Assembly: GCA_964489695.1 (NCBI GenBank)
Contig: CAZAZP010000012.1
Coordinates: 1 to 29,250 of the forward strand
DNA: 29,250 nucleotides
Origin: CAYUXU01 sp964489695
GTDB taxonomy: Bacteria; Bacillota_I; Bacilli_A; Erysipelotrichales; Erysipelotrichaceae
Direction of reading: 5' to 3'
The position numbers and the translations under genes are program-made. Below, in pieces: positions 23,433 to 29,250 of this stretch; within the stretch, counting starts at the first letter, position 1; each line of letters starts with the position of its first letter. The notes under the pieces are model-generated. The model had not been told where the DNA came from and did no database searches. It saw only the letters and a list, made by a program, of their open reading frames with translations.

Positions 23433-25214
23433 TTAATTAGTTTTAAAAAGTGGAACTAATTCATGCTTTAAAACATCAACTAAACCCAAATCCGACATTT
23501 TATAGCCGGGAATTACGGGTAAAGCTAACGTCACAATTCTAAGTAATGGGTTTTTCAATGCTGTTAAACCCAGTTTACGATTGGCTTGTTTCATCTTGCG
23601 AGCGTTTAACGCGACTTTGGGTGCGCTTAAATCAGAAATCAAGCCAGCCACGGGTAAAGGTAAGGTATTTAATACTTTACCAGCTAATACCGCGCTCATG
23701 CCTCCACCACACTTAATTAGCTCGTTAACCGCGATTAAAGCGTTCGCTGGTGTATCATAGACGACGGTTAAGTTATGAGCATCGTGCGATACGGTACTGG
23801 CTAGAGCTCCCTTAGTTAAACCAAAGTTTTTTACGACATGTAAAGCAATATTATCATTATCTGGATAACGGTTAATAACCGCCACAAACTTGATATCGGG
23901 ATGCTTATCTAACTGAATTTGGTAGTCTTTAACTGGTAAACTAATCGTTTCTAAGCGAGTTAAAGATATTTCTAAAGTTTGATAAGTCATGACATTACAC
24001 AAGATTTCACCATTTTCGATTGGAGCTTTAATCATTAAGTCAGTTAGCGTTAAGGGTTTAACCACTAATGAATTTTGTTTTTCCAGCTCAAAGGATTGTT
24101 TTGGATAAGTCTTTAATAATTTTTGATTTTGGGCTACAAGTTCACCTTCAAAAATAACCGTACTGGGCATCATCGTGGCTAAATCTGGGATTAATAATAA
24201 ATCCGCCAGATAACCCGGGGCGATCGCTCCTAATTTTTCTAGGTTGGCTCCTTTGGCGCTGTTATAAGTCGCACTGCGTAATGCATCTAACGGATGCATC
24301 CCGGCTTTAATCGCTTGGCGCACTACTTCATTCATATGACCTTTACTTAAGATATCTTCACTTTCACAATCATCGGTACATAAACATAATTGATCAAGAT
24401 GTCGGACATGTTTGACGCCATCCCAAACTGCTTGGACATTTTTTGAAATACTACTTTCCCGGGCATCGACGTAGAGCCCAACTCTCAGTTTTTCAATTCC
24501 TTCAGCACTGGTGCGTGATTCATGGTCAGTTTTAGGACCACCAATCGCATACGCTGATAAAGCGCGACCACTAACAGCCGGAGCGTGTCCTTGGATGTAT
24601 AAACCAGCTGCTGCAGCGGTTTCGATAATCTCTAGCATCCGTTTATCGCCATTAATTAAACCTATAAAGTCCATGACTTCGGCTAAACCAACAACGCGGG
24701 GTAACGTGCTTAAACGCTTAATGGTAGTTTGATCAAAGCTGGCCCCAGCGTTTTCTAATCCACTGACACTTGGAACACAACTGGGGATATTGATTAGTTG
24801 CCGCATCGGATAATCTAAGGCCGCATCATGCATGTATTTAACCCCAACTTCACCAAACACATTCGCGATTTCATGGGGATCAGTAATAACAGTCGTGGTC
24901 CCCCAAGGAATTACGGTTTCCGCAAAGTTTTGTGGCGTTAACATACTACTTTCAATATGGACATGGGCGTCAATTAAACCAGGAGTTAAGTATTGACCTT
25001 GGCCATCCAAAATTTTATCTGCCAAATGTAGTTCTTGGCCCGGATTTTTTGTTTCGATATGACTAATAAAACCAGCTTTAATAAACACATCAGCTGGATA
25101 GATTTCACCAGTAATCACATTGACCAATTGAATATTAGTAATAACTAGATCACTTTGAATATCACCCCGAGCAGCGGCTAAGAGTAATTCTTTGGGGAAC
25201 TGTTTTAAGTGCAT
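23433..25214 (-). CDS. ade: Adenine deaminase
   Basis: Adenine deaminase converts adenine to hypoxanthine and ammonia for purine salvage. The 593-residue protein is the bacterial amidohydrolase-type AdeC: PGLIDAHVHIESS with metal ligands H84 and H86, TDPHEIANVFG, GHAPAVSG, a TDDCESEDI segment, and a C-terminal domain with LTKGALASTVSHDAHNL and ALNARKMKQ. Length and order of motifs match the family. The ATG follows AGGAGG, and a 17-bp-spaced promoter sits about 25 bases before it, leaving no room for a purine riboswitch. Confidence 0.96.
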   Translation of the reverse strand: MHLKQFPKELLLAAARGDIQSDLVITNIQLVNVITGEIYPADVFIKAGFISHIETKNPGQELHLADKILDGQGQYLTPGLIDAHVHIESSMLTPQNFAETVIPWGTTTVITDPHEIANVFGEVGVKYMHDAALDYPMRQLINIPSCVPSVSGLENAGASFDQTTIKRLSTLPRVVGLAEVMDFIGLINGDKRMLEIIETAAAAGLYIQGHAPAVSGRALSAYAIGGPKTDHESRTSAEGIEKLRVGLYVDARESSISKNVQAVWDGVKHVRHLDQLCLCTDDCESEDILSKGHMNEVVRQAIKAGMHPLDALRSATYNSAKGANLEKLGAIAPGYLADLLLIPDLATMMPSTVIFEGELVAQNQKLLKTYPKQSFELEKQNSLVVKPLTLTDLMIKAPIENGEILCNVMTYQTLEISLTRLETISLPVKDYQIQLDKHPDIKFVAVINRYPDNDNIALHVVKNFGLTKGALASTVSHDAHNLTVVYDTPANALIAVNELIKCGGGMSAVLAGKVLNTLPLPVAGLISDLSAPKVALNARKMKQANRKLGLTALKNPLLRIVTLALPVIPGYKMSDLGLVDVLKHELVPLFKTN

Positions 25215-25238
25215 ATTGGACCTCCTGAATACCTTTTA

Positions 25239-25267
25239 AGTTTAACGAAACAAGGATTGATTGTAAA
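25239..25267 (-). promoter_or_regulatory. Promoter of ade
   Basis: TTTACA (25262-25267), 17-bp spacer and TAAACT (25239-25244) on the minus strand, between the tRNA-operon terminator and ade. Confidence 0.6.
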
Positions 25268-25272
25268 GCAAC

Positions 25273-25295
25273 AAAAAAAGCCTCACCTAAGGCTT
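25273..25295 (-). terminator. Terminator of the tRNA operon
   Basis: AAGCCT (25290-25295 on minus) and AGGCTT (25278-25283) with a 6-base loop, followed by T7 (25273-25279), about 12 bases past tRNA-Phe. Confidence 0.87.
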
Positions 25296-25306
25296 TCTGA
25301 CGTAAA

Positions 25307-25382
25307 TGGTGGTTCCGGTCGGAATTGAACCAACGACACGTGGATTTTCAGTCCACTGCTCTACCGACTGAGCTACGGAACC
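25307..25382 (-). tRNA. tRNA-Phe (GAA)
   Basis: 76 nt including encoded CCA. Acceptor GGTTCCG/CGGAACC, anticodon loop CTGAAAA with GAA, T-loop TTCAATT. Last gene of the seven-tRNA operon. This is the ligand of the pheS T-box in the same window. Confidence 0.97.
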
Positions 25383-25385
25383 ATT

Positions 25386-25462
<77 letters not shown>

Positions 25463-25506
25463 ATAACTATGCAACAACTATATCACAAACAAACTCTAAA
25501 TGGAAA

Positions 25507-25597
25507 TGGCGGAGGAACTGGGATTCGAACCCAGGCGCCGGTTCCCCGACCTACCGGTTTTCAAGACCGGACCCTTCAGCCACTTGGGTATTCCTCC
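25507..25597 (-). tRNA. tRNA-Ser (TGA)
   Basis: 91 nt including CCA, with a long variable arm (about GGTCGGGGAACCGGC) typical of tRNA-Ser. Acceptor GGAGGAA/TTCCTCC, anticodon loop CTTGAAA containing TGA. Confidence 0.96.
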
Positions 25598-25606
25598 AAA
25601 TATGTA

Positions 25607-25683
25607 TGGTGGACCCTGTAGGACTCGAACCTACGACCAACCGGTTATGAGCCGGTCGCTCTAACCAACTGAGCTAAGGGTCC
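25607..25683 (-). tRNA. tRNA-Ile2 (CAT, lysidine type)
   Basis: 77 nt including CCA, anticodon CAT. The body (GGACCCTTAGCTCAGTTGG at the 5' end, CCGGCTCATAACCGG anticodon arm) matches the Bacillus/Mycoplasma tRNA-Ile2 pattern rather than elongator Met, and its place between Met and Ser is the same as in Bacillus clusters. C34 would be converted to lysidine by TilS to read ATA. Confidence 0.88.
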
Positions 25684-25697
25684 ATAGCTCCTAAAGA

Positions 25698-25774
25698 TGG
25701 TAGCGAGAGTGGGACTTGAACCCACGACCTCCCGGGTATGAACCGAGCGCTCTAGCCAGCTAAGCTACCTCGCC
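25698..25774 (-). tRNA. Elongator tRNA-Met (CAT)
   Basis: 77 nt including CCA, acceptor GGCGAGG/CTCGCT-type pairing with discriminator A, anticodon arm CTCGGTTCATACCCGGG. The GGTTCATACCC loop context fits elongator methionine tRNA in Bacilli. Confidence 0.92.
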
Positions 25775-25782
25775 AACAAACA

Positions 25783-25859
25783 TGGTCGGGATGACAGGAT
25801 TTGAACCTGCGACCCCTTGATCCCAAATCAAGTGCACTACCAAGCTGTGCTACATCCCG
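25783..25859 (-). tRNA. tRNA-Pro (TGG)
   Basis: 77 nt including CCA. Acceptor CGGGATG/CATCCCG, anticodon loop TTTGGGA with TGG, D-arm GCACAGCTTGGTAGTGC typical of tRNA-Pro. Confidence 0.96.
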
Positions 25860-25876
25860 AGGTCTTAAAAATAAAA

Positions 25877-25953
25877 TGGCGCGCCCAGTAGGACTTGAAC
25901 CCGCAACCTTTTGATCCGTAGTCAAACGCTCTATCCAGTTGAGCTATGGGCGC
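25877..25953 (-). tRNA. tRNA-Arg (ACG)
   Basis: 77 nt including CCA, first gene of the operon. Acceptor GCGCCCA/TGGGCGC is perfect, anticodon loop CTACGGA with ACG (A34 expected to become inosine). The T-stem is imperfect: GCGGG faces CCTAC, leaving one G:T pair and one C:A mismatch. Confidence 0.94.
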
Positions 25954-25980
25954 ATGTGCTAAAATTAACAGCGCTATTTT

Positions 25981-26009
25981 ATAATATCAAATTGATTAAT
26001 GCTTTGCAA
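25981..26009 (-). promoter_or_regulatory. Promoter of the tRNA operon
   Basis: TTGCAA (26004-26009), 17-bp spacer and TATTAT (25981-25986) on the minus strand, about 28 bases before tRNA-Arg. Confidence 0.75.
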
Positions 26010-26024
26010 TAAGATTTTCGCTTT

Positions 26025-26345
26025 TTAGTGATGTTCAGTTTGTTTTAATTCCCAATGGGTTAATAAAACCATCCCTGCCCGTAACAGCATAACTAAGCCT
26101 AAAATGGTTAAATCATTGACGGTCGGTAAAATAATTGTTTTTAATGCTTCAGAGACCATTAAAAAAGCTAAACCTTGGGATAAACCTTGACCTAAAATGA
26201 CACTAGAATGTTGAGTGGTCTTTTTAAAATACTCAGCCACATATAAAAAGGTCGCTCTAATCGTACCGTCTAAAATAACTAAGACACCAATAATCTCAAT
26301 AATAAAGACACCATAACTAACAAATTGAAAAAACAGCTCATGCAT
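26025..26345 (-). CDS. DUF1622 family membrane protein
   Basis: A 106-residue membrane protein with three hydrophobic segments (about 6-26, 53-72 and 79-96), containing GVFIIEIIGVLVIL and the LGQGLSQGLAFLMVSEALKTI stretch that characterises DUF1622 (YlaI-like small membrane proteins). Function unknown. It is the last gene of a four-gene operon, 29 bases after dtd. The start has GGAG 12 bases upstream, slightly long spacing. Ends in HWELKQTEHH, a charged cytosolic tail. Confidence 0.8.
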   Translation of the reverse strand: MHELFFQFVSYGVFIIEIIGVLVILDGTIRATFLYVAEYFKKTTQHSSVILGQGLSQGLAFLMVSEALKTIILPTVNDLTILGLVMLLRAGMVLLTHWELKQTEHH

Positions 26346-26374
26346 ATAATTAATTTACTCCTTCTGATATTATT

Positions 26375-26821
26375 TTAACTTAAATCCAAACTATCTAAGA
26401 TTAACGTCACGGGACCATCATTGACTAAAGCCACCTGCATATAAGCCCCAAACTCACCTGTCTCAACTAAACAATTTTGCGCTAATAAACGATTGAAATG
26501 GGCGTAAAGTTCGTTGGCTTTCGGATATTCTGCCGCGTTAGTAAAACTTGGCCGATTTCCCTTTTTATAATTCGCATATAAAGTAAACTGAGAAATGGAT
26601 AAAATGGCTCCACCCACATCAGCTAATGCTAAATTCATCTTCCCATTTTCATCATCAAAGATGCGCAAATTAATAATTTTTTGGACCATCTTTTCAACAG
26701 TCTCAAATTGATCAGTTGTAGTAAAACCCACTAACAATAAAAAACCCTGTTTAATTTCTCCAATCACAGTTTCATCAATACTAACACTAGCTTGTTTTAC
26801 CCGTTGTACTATAACTCGCAT
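26375..26821 (-). CDS. dtd: D-aminoacyl-tRNA deacylase
   Basis: DTD hydrolyses D-amino acids (and glycine mischarged on tRNA-Ala) from tRNA, a chirality proofreading step. The 148 residues are full length and hold both signature motifs: SQFTLY (77-82) and NDGPVT (134-139), whose Gly-Pro forms the chiral selectivity filter across the dimer. MRVIVQRV at the N-terminus is typical. It sits 25 bases after the metallophosphoesterase gene. In many Bacillota dtd is next to relA; no relA lies here. Confidence 0.96.
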   Translation of the reverse strand: MRVIVQRVKQASVSIDETVIGEIKQGFLLLVGFTTTDQFETVEKMVQKIINLRIFDDENGKMNLALADVGGAILSISQFTLYANYKKGNRPSFTNAAEYPKANELYAHFNRLLAQNCLVETGEFGAYMQVALVNDGPVTLILDSLDLS

Positions 26822-26846
26822 ATTAACTCCTCGTTTTTATTATACC

Positions 26847-27731
26847 TTATTTTACGCGTAAGGTAAGTACCGATATTTCGGGAAAACTTAAAAATCGAAA
26901 ACTATTTGGGCCATTGCCTAAACCACGACTGACGACTAACTGAGCTGTATCAAGTTTATAAAGACCGGAAGTATAAGGGGGGAAATAGCTTTTATCGGGG
27001 GAAAACACACCCCCAATTACTGGCAAGCGCAACATTCCACCATGTAAATGACCAGCTAGCGTTAAATCAGCGCCCCAAGTGGCGTAGGTTTCAAAAAACA
27101 AGGGATTATGCGTTAAAAGTACCGTAAATAAATCAGGATCTTTTTCACCAATGACTAACTCCATCGTCGCTACATCAAAGAAATACGGTGCTGGATTATT
27201 TTGAAATAAAGAACCACCGCGATTACTATAATATTTCAAGTTAAACCATAAACCTTGAAGTTTAATCGCTGCCGATTCTTTAGTCAGTAACACCCCTTCA
27301 TTATTTAATAAGATCACCCCAAGTTCAGTTAATTTAGTTGTTAATTCAGTGTAATATCTTTCTGGTAAACTTTGTTCATGATTACCAACTACCATAAAAA
27401 CTGGATAATCAACCACTAAGTTCTCGGCTAAAGTTAAAAAGACGGTAAAATCTTGATCAGTACTACTAACCATATCTCCAGCAAACACTACAATATCCGG
27501 TTTGGCTTGTTTAATTTTTAATAATAAACGTTCATTATGTTGGCTAAAAGACATACTATGTAAATCAGTTAACATTACGATTTTAAAACCATCAAATTCA
27601 CTGGGTAAATTACTAAAAGCTAACTCATATTCATTAGTCAATAATGTATAGCGACTAATTACCATAATTAAAACTAGACTAAGTAGTAAGAAACCAATCC
27701 CTTTAAATATTCTTAAAATAAATTTTAACAT
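26847..27731 (-). CDS. Membrane-anchored calcineurin-like metallophosphoesterase
   Basis: A 294-residue phosphoesterase of the YkuE/YaeI type. A single N-terminal transmembrane segment (about 10-30) anchors the protein; the catalytic domain should face outside. Metal motifs in order: TDLHS (D56, H58), AGDM (D86), GNHEQ (N117, H118), LLTHNP and AGHLHGG. All expected metal ligands are present. Family members cleave phosphodiesters or lipid-linked phosphates in envelope metabolism; the substrate here is not known. The start lies 16 bases after the C_GCAxxG_C_C gene. Confidence 0.92.
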   Translation of the reverse strand: MLKFILRIFKGIGFLLLSLVLIMVISRYTLLTNEYELAFSNLPSEFDGFKIVMLTDLHSMSFSQHNERLLLKIKQAKPDIVVFAGDMVSSTDQDFTVFLTLAENLVVDYPVFMVVGNHEQSLPERYYTELTTKLTELGVILLNNEGVLLTKESAAIKLQGLWFNLKYYSNRGGSLFQNNPAPYFFDVATMELVIGEKDPDLFTVLLTHNPLFFETYATWGADLTLAGHLHGGMLRLPVIGGVFSPDKSYFPPYTSGLYKLDTAQLVVSRGLGNGPNSFRFLSFPEISVLTLRVK

Positions 27732-27747
27732 TTTTTTAACTCACCTT

Positions 27748-28185
27748 TTACATCAAAGTTTTACTAACCAGCACATCTTCAAGTAATTCAACTGCTTTAA
27801 CAACAAAAAACTCACAGCGTTTCGCGGGAACTCGAGTCGTTGGACGAGGATTTTCAGCTAAATTAGCTAATAAATCTCGGCATAAGATATTACCGGTCAT
27901 CATTTGAAAACGATCAATTAATGCTTGGATTTCTGCCTGAAAAGCGTATTTGAGCTCCCGCTCAACAACTTCCGCTTGACCAAATTTTAGACTATAAATC
28001 GTAATCGCGCCCATTAAGGCCCCACAGACCTCTCCTGAGCCCCCAATCCCACCACCAAAGCCCGCAGTTAAGCGGAATAAATCAGCTTCACTGATGGAAA
28101 CTTCTGCGCTAAAGGCGCCAGCTACTGCTTGCGCACAATTATAACCTTGATAAAATAGATCTAAAGCTTTGTTTGATTTATCCAT
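27748..28185 (-). CDS. C_GCAxxG_C_C family protein
   Basis: A 145-residue protein of the C_GCAxxG_C_C family, named for its conserved cysteines: YNCAQAV near residue 16, GEVCGALMG near residue 55, and a later cysteine in GNILCRDLL; a fourth is in KRCEFF near residue 125. Family members are small redox- or metal-linked proteins, often annotated as putative redox-active proteins, without a firm biochemical role. I use the ATG (MDKSNK) with AAGGA upstream rather than the TTG five codons earlier. It heads the operon with the metallophosphoesterase, dtd and DUF1622 genes. Confidence 0.88.
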   Translation of the reverse strand: MDKSNKALDLFYQGYNCAQAVAGAFSAEVSISEADLFRLTAGFGGGIGGSGEVCGALMGAITIYSLKFGQAEVVERELKYAFQAEIQALIDRFQMMTGNILCRDLLANLAENPRPTTRVPAKRCEFFVVKAVELLEDVLVSKTLM

Positions 28186-28204
28186 AAACTTTTCCTTCAA
28201 ACTA

Positions 28205-28242
28205 AGTATAGTCCATTTATCAGTCAGAAACTAGTTAACTAG
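28205..28242 (-). promoter_or_regulatory. Candidate promoter/operator of the dtd operon
   Basis: TATACT (28205-28210) on the minus strand is a reasonable -10, without a good -35. A perfect 12-bp palindrome CTAGTTAACTAG (28231-28242) occupies the -35 region, so a regulator may bind there. Confidence 0.35.
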
Positions 28243-28284
28243 CCTTAACATTTATTTAATGGTTTATCAATTAATCAAATAAAA

Positions 28285-28313
28285 TTGGTAATTTAAAAGT
28301 ATCTAAGTATAAT
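28285..28313 (+). promoter_or_regulatory. Promoter of the zinc-ribbon membrane gene
   Basis: TTGGTA (28285-28290), 17-bp spacer and consensus TATAAT (28308-28313), with transcription expected near 28320. Confidence 0.72.
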
Positions 28314-28344
28314 AATAGTATCAATGAAAGATCGAGGTCAACCA

Positions 28345-28776
28345 ATGAGTAATCCAATTTCTAAAAAACGCCAAGTTTTGTTTTATTTAGGAACAGCGAT
28401 GATGATCATCGGGTTTCTATTATTCTTTCAAGTCTTTATTGTGGCTTTTTCTTCAATGTCATCCAACAATTTTAACCGCATCGCTCAAAGCTTTGCTTTC
28501 GCTCCAATTGGGATGTTATTCATCATTGCTGGACAATATATTCGTTCCATTGGTCAACGCGGTTTAGCTGGCTCCGGTACTATTTTAAATCCCGACCAAG
28601 CGCGTAAAGACTTAAAACCATACGCTAAAGCTGCTGGTGGTCTAGTGAAAGATGCCTTAGAAGAAATCAAACCCCAACCTCAAACAACAGTTATTAAAGT
28701 CAGATGTAAGAATTGTCAGCACTTAAATGATGAAACAGATAATTACTGTCAAGAGTGTGGAGCACCTATATTTTAA
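28345..28776 (+). CDS. Membrane protein with C-terminal zinc ribbon
   Basis: A 143-residue protein of unknown function. Two hydrophobic helices (about 10-33 and 46-66) are followed by a soluble stretch with KDLKPYAKAAGGLVKDALEEI and a C-terminal zinc ribbon with two CxxC pairs (RCKNCQ and YCQECG), similar to zinc-ribbon domains found on small Bacillota membrane proteins. I prefer the ATG at 28345 (GAGG seven bases before) over that at 28324, which would be only a few bases from the predicted transcript start. It is a single-gene unit facing away from the dtd operon. Confidence 0.82.
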   Translation: MSNPISKKRQVLFYLGTAMMIIGFLLFFQVFIVAFSSMSSNNFNRIAQSFAFAPIGMLFIIAGQYIRSIGQRGLAGSGTILNPDQARKDLKPYAKAAGGLVKDALEEIKPQPQTTVIKVRCKNCQHLNDETDNYCQECGAPIF

Positions 28777-29105
28777 TAGTTACTTATTAAGTTTAAATAG
28801 TAATAAAAATATTATTCCTTGACCATTATTTTAATGTATTAGATTTGGAAATTAGTCTAAATAAAATACAAAAATGGCTAAGTATCTAAAAATATCTATT
28901 ATTAGACTAAGTGCACAATATTTTGTTCGATAAACTTATTAATTTTCTTTCCTAACCTTTTCTTTTTTATAAAATATCTCTCTTTTATCAACTTGTATAG
29001 CATACTTTTAAAACATTTGAATTAACATCAAACGTAGTTATTTAAAAAATCACAAACCTCAAAAAATATATTTACGTATTGATATTTACTTAAAAAATCT
29101 AATAC
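28777..29105. other. AT-rich gene-free region
   Basis: About 330 bases, markedly richer in A/T than the rest of the window, without an open frame of note. A 9-bp inverted repeat TTAGTCTAA (28852-28860) / TTAGACTAA (28902-28910) is present. No terminator or promoter stands out. It may be decayed sequence flanking the insertion element. Confidence 0.6.
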
Positions 29106-29150
29106 TGGATGGGCTACACTTTAGTGGACAAATAAAATAGTTATACCTTG

Positions 29151-29178
29151 TCAAGCAAATTTGTTTGATAAGATGTAA
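29151..29178 (+). promoter_or_regulatory. Promoter/operator region of the IS transposase
   Basis: An 18-bp near-palindrome TCAAGCAAATTTGTTTGA (29151-29168, one mismatched pair) overlaps an extended -10, TGA-TAAGAT (TAAGAT about 29168-29173), before the transposase start. Confidence 0.4.
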
Positions 29179-29200
29179 TTAAAGAAAGTAGGAAACCATT

Positions 29201-29250
29201 ATGTCAAGAAGACCCCGTAGAACATTCAGTGAAGCATTCAAAACTCAAAT
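29201..29250 (+). CDS. IS3-family transposase OrfA, N-terminus only
   Basis: The last 50 bases encode MSRRPRRTFSEAFKTQ, which matches the beginning of the helix-turn-helix OrfA of IS3-family elements (R-R-x-F-S-x-x-F-K). The gene runs off the window. An AAAGAAAGTAGG stretch upstream contains a modest ribosome binding site. Confidence 0.75.
   Translation, partial: MSRRPRRTFSEAFKTQ

Larger units (their letters stand above)
29106..29250 (+). mobile_element. Left end of an IS3-type insertion sequence (truncated by the window)
   Basis: The probable terminal inverted repeat begins around TGGATGGGCTACAC (29106) or TGGGCTACAC (29110) and ends TTTAGTGGACA (29120-29130); the AGTGGACA core is common in IS3-family ends. 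A transposase start follows at 29201. The exact left boundary and any target duplication cannot be fixed without the right end. Confidence 0.65.

Noticed and set aside
25215..25238. Purine riboswitch expected before ade
   Set aside because: The predicted leader is only about 25 bases, too short for an aptamer.
28852..28910. 9-bp inverted repeat TTAGTCTAA/TTAGACTAA as a possible IS remnant or attachment site
   Set aside because: Short repeat with a 41-base spacer in very AT-rich DNA, with no associated gene; chance is a sufficient explanation.

Overview
The window looks like chromosomal housekeeping sequence from a low-GC, Gram-positive-type bacterium of the Bacilli or a neighbouring lineage (Bacillota or non-mycoplasma Tenericutes). 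Evidence for this: two T-box leaders (pheS, thrS), an L20-type leader on infC-rpmI-rplT, a ComK-like protein, strong AGGAGG ribosome binding sites, and a tRNA cluster in the Bacillus-like order Arg-Pro-Met-Ile2-Ser-fMet-Phe. TGA is a real stop: several genes end in ATGA overlaps and tryptophan is encoded by TGG, so this is not a code-4 mycoplasma. I cannot name the genus.

Layout. Positions 1-5478 carry, on the minus strand, transketolase and a two-gene heterodimeric ABC exporter. Positions 5479-9900 carry the T-box-controlled pheS-pheT-YebC2 operon. Then comes a lone rpmB on the plus strand, a YitT membrane protein, and a tightly packed minus-strand operon (14515 down to 11143): rdgB, a Lit-like membrane transacylase, trmL, an unknown membrane protein, an unlisted 51-aa membrane protein, ridA and a ComK-like gene. 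A plus-strand LicA-like kinase converges on a ChbG/YdjC-family gene. The infC-rpmI-rplT operon and proS are divergent around 17.9 kb. A frameshifted membrane gene follows, then T-box-controlled thrS, a Cof-type phosphatase, adenine deaminase, seven tRNA genes, a four-gene operon (C_GCAxxG_C_C protein, metallophosphoesterase, dtd, DUF1622), a zinc-ribbon membrane protein, an AT-rich gene-free stretch, and the left end of an IS3-type insertion sequence cut by the window edge.

Functionally the window is dominated by translation: three aminoacyl-tRNA synthetases, IF3, L35, L20, L28, seven tRNAs, a tRNA methyltransferase, D-aminoacyl-tRNA deacylase and a YebC-family factor. Much of this has readable RNA-level control. 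The oddest items are a 110-residue Lys/Ala/Pro tail on ribosomal protein L20, a ThrRS without the TGS domain, an AUU start on infC, a frameshift at an A8 run, and a ComK-like gene at the end of a maintenance operon. I see no CRISPR array, defence island, prophage or clear new multigene system.
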